Positions 1-8,763 of a stretch of 42,094 nt of DNA are shown here, piece after piece (the stretch's first letter is position 1; each line of letters begins with the position of its first letter). A program made the position numbers and the translations under genes. The notes under the pieces were generated by a model. That model saw only the letters and a program-made list of their open reading frames with translations. It was not told the DNA's origin and did no database searches. Source of the stretch: Desulforhopalus sp. GTDB lineage: Bacteria > Desulfobacterota > Desulfobulbia > Desulfobulbales > Desulfocapsaceae. Location: NCBI GenBank assembly GCA_024710585.1, contig JANJUM010000084.1, positions 1-42,094 on the forward strand. The letters run 5' to 3'.

Positions 1-173
1 TACACATAGCGAGGACCTATCTCGGCCAGAAAAATAACTTGTTGGGGATGAGCTTTTGGGCACGAGGCTACTTTGTGTCAACAGTTGGCACCGATAAAGA
101 GGTTGTGCGAGTATATATAAGAGAGCAGGAAAAAGAAGATCGTCGAGTTGAGCAATTGATGTTGTTTAAATAG
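1..173 (+). mobile_element. tnpA: IS200/IS605-family Y1 transposase TnpA, C-terminal part (5' truncated by window edge)
   Basis: Frame 3 from nt 3 to TAG 171-173 reads HIARTYLGQKNNLLGMSFWARGYFVSTVGTDKEVVRVYIREQEKEDRRVEQLMLFK*. Matches the IS200-like TnpA C-terminus (FWARGYFVSTVG...YIRxQ), with a Y-x3-Q catalytic tyrosine signature (Tyr codon 114-116). Confidence 0.88.
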
Positions 174-177
174 GCGC

Positions 178-257
178 CCACCGAAGGGTGGTCAGTGATT
201 CTTTTCCACATACCGCTTTGAGCGGTTCACATATTTAAAGCGACCGGCTTTGCCGGT
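178..257 (+). repeat. Cluster of three short perfect hairpins, probable right-end region of the IS200-type element
   Basis: CCACC-GAAG-GGTGG (178-191), ACCGCT-TTG-AGCGGT (212-226) and ACCGGC-TTT-GCCGGT (243-257), immediately downstream of the tnpA stop codon. Confidence 0.6.
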
Positions 258-444
258 GGATACTTACTTATTTGGCGAAGGATTGCTAATGTACGGCAAT
301 CAACTTACGGATTAATAATAGGTTGATTAAGGCAAGGTGGCGATCAGATAAAAATTATAAAAATTGTGAGTTGTGGCTGAGGTGAATCTTCGAGTTCATT
401 GAGAATTGTTTGTGAACAAAAAATTTGGTTTGATGGAGGTGTAT

Positions 445-813
445 ATGCGAATAATATTCCCTGCTGCACTATTAATTTCTATACTGCTTGTTGATTCGGT
501 AAATGGGTTCTCAGAAGAGAAATCGACGAATGTAATCGAGGCATTCAGATACTCAAATCAGGCTGCTAGAAATATTATATACAGTGTTGGGCACTCGGCA
601 GCAGCATCAGGACAAATCGTTTCAGCGGTTGCGTCGAAACCTTTTGCAGTTGTTGGAACAGTGAGCAGAGCTGTAGGTGAAGTTAGCACAAAAACAGGGA
701 CGATATTGATAAATATCGCAACACTCGAACCAGGACAATCATTAGAGATTTCAGATGAAACCATTACCAGCATTCGACCTGATGAAGCGTTAATGAAACA
801 AAATGGTAACTAA
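445..813 (+). CDS. Small secreted hypothetical protein (signal peptide, Ala/Ser/Val-rich segment)
   Basis: ATG 445 preceded by GGAGGT (435-440). N-terminus MRIIFPAALLISILLVDSVNG looks like a signal peptide. Lies about 60 bp upstream of the DUF2145 gene. The ORF track starts at 406. Confidence 0.65.
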   Translation: MRIIFPAALLISILLVDSVNGFSEEKSTNVIEAFRYSNQAARNIIYSVGHSAAASGQIVSAVASKPFAVVGTVSRAVGEVSTKTGTILINIATLEPGQSLEISDETITSIRPDEALMKQNGN

Positions 814-872
814 ACCATTTGTTCTTGAGAAGAGGTAATTAAGCTTTCAATCAAAAAAACGGAGAATGAAGT

Positions 873-1679
873 ATGCGGTATATTCAGATGCTCATGTTGT
901 TTGTGTTTCTGTTTCTCTATGCGTTATCTATTCAGGCTACAGATTTTAGTGTAGGTGCCAGCGTTCAAAATGAGTTGGCGAATTTTTCGCCTAAAGAGAT
1001 AGTGGAATTCTCGAAAAAAGTGGAAAGGACACTGGCCGCGAAAGGTGCACATGTGGCAATCCTAGCGCGCATGGGTCGTCCGGTGTCCGAGTTACCCAAG
1101 GGCATGCACTTCACACATGTTGGCTTTGCTGTCTATTCAGAAATTGTAACCAGTGACGGACGTAAGGTTCCAGGGTATGCGATTTATAATCTTTATCAAC
1201 GTGAAAAAAGTCCAGATGTCAGTGATTTGGTACAAGATTTTCCTGTAGATTTCTTTTCTGGGGTTTCTGTATTGGAGGCAGGCATTATTATCCCATCTAT
1301 TGAGTTGCAGAAACGCTTGTTAAGTGTTATCAATTCACCAACATATGTTGCTTTGCACAATCCAAATTATTCTGTTATTGCAAATCCATACAAGACGAGC
1401 AAACAAAATTGTACGGCATTTGTTCTTGATGTAATTAACTCAGCTATATACCAGACAAACGATATCAACATAATTAAGTCAAACGAACGAAAGTTTTTCA
1501 CTGCGCAAGAGGTAAATGTCAATCCTGTCAAATTGATGATGGGAGCGCTGTTTTCCAGTGAAGTTGCGATGTCTGACCAAGATGATACACCGGTTACCGC
1601 AACATTTGAAACAATTAGCAAGTACTTGGTGAAATTCGACAATGGAGCAGAGATATTGTCTGTTTTTCCAGATAGTTGA
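873..1679 (+). CDS. DUF2145 family secreted protein, putative permuted NlpC/P60-like cysteine hydrolase
   Basis: Signal peptide, then FSKKVERTLAAKGAHVAILARMGRPVSELPKGMHFTHVGFAVYS...GYAIYNLYQ...DLVQDFPVDFFSGV...AGIIIPS...YSVIANPYKTSKQNCTAFVLD, the recognisable DUF2145 pattern. Confidence 0.8.
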   Translation: MRYIQMLMLFVFLFLYALSIQATDFSVGASVQNELANFSPKEIVEFSKKVERTLAAKGAHVAILARMGRPVSELPKGMHFTHVGFAVYSEIVTSDGRKVPGYAIYNLYQREKSPDVSDLVQDFPVDFFSGVSVLEAGIIIPSIELQKRLLSVINSPTYVALHNPNYSVIANPYKTSKQNCTAFVLDVINSAIYQTNDINIIKSNERKFFTAQEVNVNPVKLMMGALFSSEVAMSDQDDTPVTATFETISKYLVKFDNGAEILSVFPDS

Positions 1680-1958
1680 TGTCGTCCCTGTGTGCGGATC
1701 TCTGATCCTCAGCCTACGGTTTTCTGCGTATCGAGTTTTATATCTAAGATCTATGGTCTCGATGAAACAAAATTTGCATTGGTTGGATGATGAATCAAGT
1801 ACGCTCAGCCAGACCAACCTTATCATTATTTTCATTATCTTGAACGATGTTTGTTCTTTTCTATTTAAGCAATTCATCGTTCAACTTTCATCCTTCTCTG
1901 AAAAATCATCAGATGATATAGAGTTGATTGATATGTTGTCGGGACAATATTTCTACAT

Positions 1959-2402
1959 ATGCCTAACGTCAAAAATCTAAAGAGAAAACTTCTTATTACC
2001 TGCGAAGGTTTCACCCTTATCGAACTCCTGGTGGTGGTGATCATTCTCGGGTTATTGGCGTCATTGGTGGCGCCGAAGTTTTTCGGCAAGCTCGATAAGA
2101 GCAAGCAGATGGTGGCCAAGGCGCAGATAGAGTTGTTCAGCAGCGCCCTGGACAGCTTCAGGCTTGATAACGACCGCTACCCCTCAACCTCGGAGGGCTT
2201 GGCTGCCTTGCGAAAAAACGTCAATACTCTGGCAAAATGGTCAGGTCCCTATCTCCCCAAGGAGATTCCCCAGGACCCATGGGGGAGGGGGTATACCTAC
2301 CGCAGCCCGGGGGAGCATGGCGACTATGACCTCTTTAGTCTTGGTGCTGATGGCGTTGAAGGGGGCGAGGGTGAAAACGGCGATGTGGTCAGCTGGAAGT
2401 AA
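1959..2402 (+). CDS. gspG: Type II secretion system major pseudopilin GspG
   Basis: Prepilin motif GFTLIELLVVVIILGLLASLVAP; C-terminal PKEIPQDPWGRGYTYRSPGEHGDYDLFSLGADG typical of GspG. Confidence 0.96.
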   Translation: MPNVKNLKRKLLITCEGFTLIELLVVVIILGLLASLVAPKFFGKLDKSKQMVAKAQIELFSSALDSFRLDNDRYPSTSEGLAALRKNVNTLAKWSGPYLPKEIPQDPWGRGYTYRSPGEHGDYDLFSLGADGVEGGEGENGDVVSWK

Positions 2403-2417
2403 CCTCTGCTCAAGGCA

Positions 2418-3977
2418 TTGTCGATGAACGGAAGCGAGGTGCGATTTGCCGACTTTCCCCAGCAGCCGCCGAAGGTTGAAGGGTTGACGCCCAAACTGAT
2501 GAAGCGCTGGAAAGTAGTGCCTTTTGGCTGTGATGACGATAAGGTATCTCTCGCCGTTGCCGAAATGCCAGACCTGTTTTTTCTCGATGTGCTCGTTTCT
2601 CTTTTGGGTAAAGAGGTTCAGTGCCGTCCGACACGCGTCGAGGACCTCAACCGTATTCTTTATCGCTGGTATGAAGAGGAAGACGAACTCACCTCCGAAG
2701 AGAACGGGACGAGCGCCGATCATCTCGATATCTGGGAGGATCCGCAACGGTTGCGAAACCAGGCCTCGGAGGAGCCGGTAATCAAGCTGGTTGACGAAAT
2801 CATCGTCAGCGCGCTCGAACGCTCTGCTTCTGACATTCACTTCGAGCCGTTTCGCGAGCAATTCACTATCCGCTATCGCATCGATGGCGTGCTGCACGAC
2901 ACGCAGCGCCAGATACCGGCGACATATCAGCCGGCGGTCATTTCTCGCCTCAAGTTGATGGCGCGCATGAAGATCGATGAACGGCGCCTACCCCAGGACG
3001 GCCGCATCCGCTTTCTCGGTCCGCATGGGCCGATCGATATCCGCGTCTCCAGCGTGCCGACCCAGTTTGGCGAGAGCATGGTCTTGCGTTTGCTCGGCCA
3101 CGAGGAGGTGAAGCTCGATTTTACCTCGCTCGGCATGCCATTGCTGGTGAAGAGTGCCTTTCGCAGGGCCATTTCCAGATCCTATGGGCTGGTGCTGGTA
3201 ACCGGGCCGACCGGCAGCGGCAAGACCACGACCCTGTACACCGCCATTAACAGTCTCAACGCCCCAGACAAAAAAATTCTCACCATCGAGGACCCTGTAG
3301 AATATCAACTGCAGGGGATCAACCAGATCCAGGTCAAACCGAAGATCGGTCTCAGCTTCGCCTCGGCATTGCGCTCCTTTCTGCGCCAGGATCCAGATGT
3401 CATTCTGGTCGGCGAGATACGCGACGCAGAAACCGCCGAGATCGCCATCCATGCGGCACTTACCGGGCATCTGGTGTTCTCCACTCTCCATACTAACGAT
3501 TCGGCCGGGGCAATCACACGACTTCAGGAAATGGGAGTCGAGCCGTATTTGCTGACCTCTTCCCTGTTGGGCGTCATGGCGCAGAGACTGGTGCGGCGAA
3601 TTTGCCCGCAATGCGCGCGGGCTCGACCTTTTTCGAGCGAGACCATCCAGTATCTGCAGGATATCGTCGGACAAGGCGGCGAGGTGCCGACCGAGGAGCG
3701 GCGTGGAGATGGATGCGAGTTGTGCGGGCGCCGAGGGTATCGTGGCCGCACCGGGCTCTATGAATGGATGGAGATGTCCGACGACATTCGACAATTCGTG
3801 CTCAAACGTGCGGATAGCATGTCCATAAGCCGCGTAGCACAGTCTCAAGGCATGATTACGCTGTTGCAGTCTGGTATTGCCAAGGTTGCCGAAGGGTTGA
3901 CGACGTTTGAGGAGGTCCTCAGGGTTGCCAATGTTGCCGGGCAAGGTGCAGTGACAATAGTGGAGCCCTGCGAGTGA
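2418..3977 (+). CDS. gspE: Type II secretion ATPase GspE
   Basis: Walker A GPTGSGKTTTLY, Asp/His boxes (ILTIEDPVEYQL, GEIRDAETAEIAIHAALTGHLVFSTLHTNDS), tetra-Cys zinc motif CPQC...CELCG. Confidence 0.97.
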   Translation: MSMNGSEVRFADFPQQPPKVEGLTPKLMKRWKVVPFGCDDDKVSLAVAEMPDLFFLDVLVSLLGKEVQCRPTRVEDLNRILYRWYEEEDELTSEENGTSADHLDIWEDPQRLRNQASEEPVIKLVDEIIVSALERSASDIHFEPFREQFTIRYRIDGVLHDTQRQIPATYQPAVISRLKLMARMKIDERRLPQDGRIRFLGPHGPIDIRVSSVPTQFGESMVLRLLGHEEVKLDFTSLGMPLLVKSAFRRAISRSYGLVLVTGPTGSGKTTTLYTAINSLNAPDKKILTIEDPVEYQLQGINQIQVKPKIGLSFASALRSFLRQDPDVILVGEIRDAETAEIAIHAALTGHLVFSTLHTNDSAGAITRLQEMGVEPYLLTSSLLGVMAQRLVRRICPQCARARPFSSETIQYLQDIVGQGGEVPTEERRGDGCELCGRRGYRGRTGLYEWMEMSDDIRQFVLKRADSMSISRVAQSQGMITLLQSGIAKVAEGLTTFEEVLRVANVAGQGAVTIVEPCE

Positions 3978-5179
3978 CACGATATTCCTATGAGGCGATC
4001 GATGACGCTGGGCAAAAGGTGCGTGGCAGTGAGGAGGCCCTCGGCCGGGAAGAACTGATCGATAGCCTGCGCGAACGAAAGATGTTCCCCCTGGTTATCC
4101 GCAAGGTCGAGGCGGGGCGATGGCGCTTCCGGTTTTCCCGGGAAAAACGCGTATCGCATGACGACCTGCTCTTTCTGACCAGAGAGTTGGCTACACTGCT
4201 AAGCAAGGAAGTCTCCCTGGAAAGGGCGGTGTCGATCGTTGCCAGCAGTTGCGGCCACGAGGGGGTCTCGCGGCTGATGGCCGACATCAACCGTGTCCTG
4301 CATGGCGGCAACACCTTCAGCCAAGCCCTCCATGGGCATGCCAGTCTGTTCTCGAGGTTCTATGTCAGCATGATCCAGGTTGGCGAGGAGGGTGGCGTGC
4401 TCTCCGTGGTCATGCATCGTCTTGCACTCTATCTCGAGCGTCATCGACAAGTACGCGACGCCATCGTCAAGGCCTCAATTTATCCTGCCTTTCTCGTCTT
4501 GTTCAGCGGTTTGTCAGTGTTGGCACTGGTGTTTTTCGTCGTTCCCAAATTCGCGCAGATTTTTCAGGATCTCAACCAGCCCTTGCCGTTGCCCACCCAG
4601 GTACTTGCTGACTGCAGTGCGTTTCTTGGCCAGTGGTGGTGGCTTGTCTTGGGCGTGCTTGCAGTTGTGTGGCTGGCGGGGGCTCGCTGGTGTCGTAGCG
4701 AGATAGGCAAGGTGACCTGGAGCCGATGGTCACTTCGCTTGCCCTTGCTTGGACGATTGTACCACCTCATGGAACTGGCCACGTTTGCCAGGGCGATGGG
4801 AACGCTCATGGAAAGTGGTGTGCCCATTCTGCGCGGACTGGCCCTGGCTGGAGAGATAAGCGATAATGCCGTCGTCCGCAGGTCGATAGATGGCCTGTAT
4901 CAGCAGGTGCGTAAGGGAAGGTCCTTGAGCCTGGCTATGCGCGACGATCCATTCTTCCCCCCTCAGGTGGTGCATCTGACGGCCATAGGCGAGGAGGTTG
5001 GCAGCAGTGGACAGATGCTGCTCCAGTTGGCCGACGATGTCGAGACCAAATTGGAGCACGAGATCAAAATGTTGCTGGCGCTGATCGAGCCAGTGACCAT
5101 CGTCCTCATGGGCTTGATGATCGGTGGGATCATTATCGCCATGCTGCTGGCCATTTTCAGTATCAATGACTTGCAGTAG
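3974..5179 (+). CDS. gspF: Type II secretion inner-membrane platform protein GspF
   Basis: Two T2SSF repeats and C-terminal IEPVTIVLMGLMIGGIIIAMLLAIFSIND. GTG start overlaps the gspE stop. Confidence 0.96.
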   Translation: MTRYSYEAIDDAGQKVRGSEEALGREELIDSLRERKMFPLVIRKVEAGRWRFRFSREKRVSHDDLLFLTRELATLLSKEVSLERAVSIVASSCGHEGVSRLMADINRVLHGGNTFSQALHGHASLFSRFYVSMIQVGEEGGVLSVVMHRLALYLERHRQVRDAIVKASIYPAFLVLFSGLSVLALVFFVVPKFAQIFQDLNQPLPLPTQVLADCSAFLGQWWWLVLGVLAVVWLAGARWCRSEIGKVTWSRWSLRLPLLGRLYHLMELATFARAMGTLMESGVPILRGLALAGEISDNAVVRRSIDGLYQQVRKGRSLSLAMRDDPFFPPQVVHLTAIGEEVGSSGQMLLQLADDVETKLEHEIKMLLALIEPVTIVLMGLMIGGIIIAMLLAIFSINDLQ

Positions 5180-5304
5180 ATCTGACTTTTTACTGAAGTA
5201 TCATATTGAATATCTAAATCTGAACAAAAGCCTTCCATTCCAACAAGTAAATCTGCTATTATGCCACCTGTAAATGGTCAGGTAGGTCAATTCTTTATGC
5301 CGGA

Positions 5305-7104
5305 TTGAGGCGTAACGTGATGCGGAATCTTGTTGGACTTCATTGTTCTGTATGTGGGTTGCTGCTCGCTGCTGCACTGGCCTTTTTGCCATCCTGGCTT
5401 TTGGCTGAGGCACTTAGCGAGGCCACTTCCGAGGTAGCAGTCAACGGGGAAGCGACTGACGCACAAGGGTCGTCCTGTACGCTGATCCGTAAGGGCCGCA
5501 AAATCGTCAGACCCATGCTGGTTCAAAGCTTGAGCCAGTTTGGCGCGGCGGTTGCCATCGATGGGCCCTTTGCAGCTATTGGTGCCAGAGGAGAGGATGG
5601 GGGAAGTGGCTCACTTTATGTTTTTCAGGAGGGCGATGGGCGGTGGCGACAAGAAGCCCGGCTCAAGGAAGGGCAAGAAGGACGCGACAACCTCCTCGGA
5701 GCGGCAATCGCAGTTTCTGGCAACCTGATGGTTGCCGGTGCTCCTCGAGCGACGGTGAACGGCCTTGTCGACGCCGGGACTGTCTCACTTTTCACGCTCG
5801 ATGCAGGCGGCCTGTGGCGACAAACCGCCCGATTGACAGCAGATGAGCCTGGTTCTTCCGACCATTTCGGCATGGCCGTGGGGGTGTGGAAAAACAGCGT
5901 CATCGTCGGGGCCTGGAACGATAATGAAAGGGGAGAGGCAGCTGGGTCGGCGCACATCTTTGTCCAGGATGGTCACGGATGGTGGAATCATGCGGCCAAA
6001 TTGGTTCCGGCACAGGTCAGTGAAGAAGGCGGACCTGAGCAGACTGCGCCGGTGACTGCTGCCGTCGAAGAAGGCGCGGTTCCGGTCTCGTCGGTTCCCC
6101 AGCAATTTGGTTTGGCAGTGGCCATTGGCAAGGACTTCGCTCTGGTGGGGGCGCCGCGGCTTTCTGGCACGGTCCAGCAGCAAGCTGTCGAAGCGGGGGC
6201 AGTCTATGTTTTTGATAAAACAGGCCAGACCTGGACGCAGTCACACATTCTCCAACCCTCAGAGAAATCGTCTGGAGATGGCTTCGGGGCGTCCATCGCT
6301 GTTTGGGACGGATTTGCCATTATCGGATCTCCAGGCGACGACAGCCTGGGCCGCGACTCCGGAGCAGCCTATATCTTCAAGAAGAGTGGAAATTCCTGGT
6401 CGCAGGTTGCGCGTCTCACCGCGGCCGATGCTTCTGCCGGCGATCGCTTTGGAGTTTCTGTAGCGATGTACGGCAGCCACGTGGCAGTTGGTGCTATCGG
6501 CCACGACGGCGTCGGCGTCAACGCTGGCATGACCTACATTTTCGAAGGACTTGGCTCTGCATGGGAACAAAAGCTGCGAGTCAGCCCGGGCTTCCCCTCC
6601 GATGGCCAGAAGATGGGCATTGCCGTGGCGCTCAGTTCGAGACAGTTGCTCACTGGGTCCGATCCTGACGATTTTCTTCACCTTCCCGAGCAAGTCTATG
6701 ATTTTCCCTTATCGCCGCTCATCCGAGCGGAAAAAACTCTCTATGATTTTGGCATGGTGCCACCGGAATCGGAATCCGAGGAAGTGGAAATATTCCTGGA
6801 TAACCCGGGGGAACAGGCCACGACTATCGCCGGTATTTCTCTTTCTTCGGGCGATATCGGCGCCTTTGCAATCGTCAAGGATCGGTGCTCCGAGAAAAAG
6901 CTCAAGCCGGGCAGGCAATGCCGCATTGTCGCTCGCTTTACTCCCGACGTCGTCGGCTACTATGAGGCTTTGCTGACGGTGACTTCAGACCAATGCCTTG
7001 CCCTCGACATACCCCTCCGAGGAGTTGGCGCGAGTCCGGGCTACAGTATGAGCGCGGGGGATGATGGTGCCGTCGAGGAATTGTCATGGCCTCCAGGGCG
7101 CTAG
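5305..7104 (+). CDS. FG-GAP repeat beta-propeller protein with C-terminal ASH-like Ig domain
   Basis: Signal peptide LLLAAALAFLPSWLLA, about seven FG-GAP-like units (FGAAVAIDGPFAAIGA..., FGASIAVWDGFAIIGSPGDD..., FGVSVAMYGSHVAVGA...), then YDFGMVPPESESEEVEIFLDNPG...RFTPDVVGYYEALLTVTSD. Confidence 0.85.
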   Translation: MRRNVMRNLVGLHCSVCGLLLAAALAFLPSWLLAEALSEATSEVAVNGEATDAQGSSCTLIRKGRKIVRPMLVQSLSQFGAAVAIDGPFAAIGARGEDGGSGSLYVFQEGDGRWRQEARLKEGQEGRDNLLGAAIAVSGNLMVAGAPRATVNGLVDAGTVSLFTLDAGGLWRQTARLTADEPGSSDHFGMAVGVWKNSVIVGAWNDNERGEAAGSAHIFVQDGHGWWNHAAKLVPAQVSEEGGPEQTAPVTAAVEEGAVPVSSVPQQFGLAVAIGKDFALVGAPRLSGTVQQQAVEAGAVYVFDKTGQTWTQSHILQPSEKSSGDGFGASIAVWDGFAIIGSPGDDSLGRDSGAAYIFKKSGNSWSQVARLTAADASAGDRFGVSVAMYGSHVAVGAIGHDGVGVNAGMTYIFEGLGSAWEQKLRVSPGFPSDGQKMGIAVALSSRQLLTGSDPDDFLHLPEQVYDFPLSPLIRAEKTLYDFGMVPPESESEEVEIFLDNPGEQATTIAGISLSSGDIGAFAIVKDRCSEKKLKPGRQCRIVARFTPDVVGYYEALLTVTSDQCLALDIPLRGVGASPGYSMSAGDDGAVEELSWPPGR

Positions 7105-7589
7105 ATGCGCCCATGCTTCCGTCAGGAAAGCGAGGGCAGGACCTGCCCGGGGGGCAACACGGTTTCACGCTGCTCGAACTGCTGGTGGTCGTTGCCCTTC
7201 TGGCGATGGCGGTGGGCCTGGTTGCAGTTGCAGTCTCCTCGGGAATCCATGGTGTTCGAGAGCGCAATGTGCAAACGCACATGTACAGCGCATTGCAGCA
7301 TGCACGTGTCAAGGCAATGAATTCACGCAGGAATATCCGCTTCGTCATTGACGGAAGAAAACGGGTGTTTTTCTTCGAAGGCGGGGAGGTTCATGGTATT
7401 CCGGAATCGGTACAGGTTGAAGGTGGAAGGCTTCAGGACTTTTCCCCATCATTGAGAGGGTTGACGTTTTATCCAGATGGTTCCTCCTCCGGAGGCATTC
7501 TTACGCTCAGTCCTCCGACCGGAGCAGTGTGCGAGTTGGAAATCGATCGAGTGTTCGGCCTCGTCGCTCTCACCACGGGGAACCGATGA
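7086..7589 (+). CDS. gspH: Type II secretion minor pseudopilin GspH
   Basis: GFTLLELLVVVALLAMAVGLVAVAVSSG prepilin motif. Overlaps the preceding gene by 19 nt and lies between gspF and gspI. Confidence 0.87.
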   Translation: MASRALDAPMLPSGKRGQDLPGGQHGFTLLELLVVVALLAMAVGLVAVAVSSGIHGVRERNVQTHMYSALQHARVKAMNSRRNIRFVIDGRKRVFFFEGGEVHGIPESVQVEGGRLQDFSPSLRGLTFYPDGSSSGGILTLSPPTGAVCELEIDRVFGLVALTTGNR

Positions 7590-8002
7590 CGGTGCCTTGG
7601 CGTCGGCGTTTTGGCTCCGAGGGTTTCACCCTTTTCGAGGTGCTGGCGGCAACCGCATTGGCGGGGGTGTTTCTCGCTCTTTGCTTTGTCGGTTTCAGCC
7701 AGGAAAAAAGAAGACTTTATCGGGCCGAGCAGACGCAAGCCACGACCAATGTATTGCGCTACGCTCTAAGAGTTTTGGATCAAAAAGATCTGCAAGGGCG
7801 GTTACCTACAGTCATCGAAATGCCTCGGGACTTGGCAACCTGGCGGGTTACGGTCGAGCATGGGCAGTGCCCAGTGTTTTTGGGAGAAGGTGCCGAGGGA
7901 GCGAGGTTGGTGCCACTTGCAGGTTATATGCAGAGAGCGGTGGTGATTCAATCCCCCGATGGGCGACGCTACCTCTTGCGCCGCCTTGTTGAGAACCAAT
8001 GA
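7586..8002 (+). CDS. gspI: Type II secretion minor pseudopilin GspI
   Basis: GFTLFEVLAATALAGVFLAL prepilin motif. ATG 7586 in ATGA overlap with the gspH stop. Confidence 0.82.
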   Translation: MTVPWRRRFGSEGFTLFEVLAATALAGVFLALCFVGFSQEKRRLYRAEQTQATTNVLRYALRVLDQKDLQGRLPTVIEMPRDLATWRVTVEHGQCPVFLGEGAEGARLVPLAGYMQRAVVIQSPDGRRYLLRRLVENQ

Positions 8003-8763
8003 AGATGGGGCGAAATATCGGCTTTACCCTGCTGGAACTGCTGGTTGCGTTGACTCTTGCGGAATTGTTGATTGTTTTGCTCAGCCTTTCTTTGCGTTCA
8101 GGCTTGGTTTCGTGGATGGAACTGCGCAAGAACAATCAGCGTGTCATGCCGCAGCGCGCCGTCGAGGCTTTGCTCAATCGACAATTGCGGGCGGCCGTGC
8201 TCCCCAATACCCAGCAGGTTGGAAGCCCTCAGGTTTTTGTCGGGAGCAAAGAGAGCCTGGTCTTTACCACGAGTCATGCTTCCATGGGCAGTGAAGCGGC
8301 AGGGGTGATTCTGGTCGTATACACGCAGGACAGAGCGGGGTCGGATCTGTTGTATGCACAGCGGGTGCTGACGCGCACCTCGCAATTGACTGAAGTATTG
8401 CCAGTCGAACTGACAGTGGAGAGTCTGCCGGCAATGCGCGCGAAAGGGTGGGAAACAGCACGGATCAGCTCTGCAGGCGAGGTGCGCTTCGCCTTTCAAG
8501 GGCCTGAAGAGGCCGGGGAAGGTTCTCCTGAACGATGGCAAGAGCTCTGGCAGGACAGAGGGGGCGCGCCGTTAGCGGTGGCGATGCGGTGGCGTGACAC
8601 GAGAAATGGCAGACAGAGTGAAGAGCCATGGCGGATATTCGCTGTGGCCCCATTCCAATATTCTCGCGAAGAGGTCGCAATGCCTACCAAGGCAGGCGCT
8701 TTTGATGGCTTGGTAGGGGAAATTGATGGCAAAAGCAACCAGGCTGGAGTGCCGGTGCAATAG
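7999..8763 (+). CDS. gspJ: Type II secretion minor pseudopilin GspJ
   Basis: GFTLLELLVALTLAELLIVLLSLSLRSG prepilin motif. ATGA overlap with gspI; size and position fit GspJ. Confidence 0.85.
   Translation: MKMGRNIGFTLLELLVALTLAELLIVLLSLSLRSGLVSWMELRKNNQRVMPQRAVEALLNRQLRAAVLPNTQQVGSPQVFVGSKESLVFTTSHASMGSEAAGVILVVYTQDRAGSDLLYAQRVLTRTSQLTEVLPVELTVESLPAMRAKGWETARISSAGEVRFAFQGPEEAGEGSPERWQELWQDRGGAPLAVAMRWRDTRNGRQSEEPWRIFAVAPFQYSREEVAMPTKAGAFDGLVGEIDGKSNQAGVPVQ

Noticed and set aside
178-257. CRISPR array
   Set aside because: The three hairpins differ in sequence and spacing and are not direct repeats; better explained as an IS200 end.
1642-1980. 112-aa ORF between DUF2145 and gspG
   Set aside because: Overlaps both neighbours' ends, Cys/Phe/Leu-rich with no family signature; probably non-coding.
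2988-3980. 330-aa minus-strand ORF opposite gspE
   Set aside because: Shadow of gspE; no domain or RBS support.
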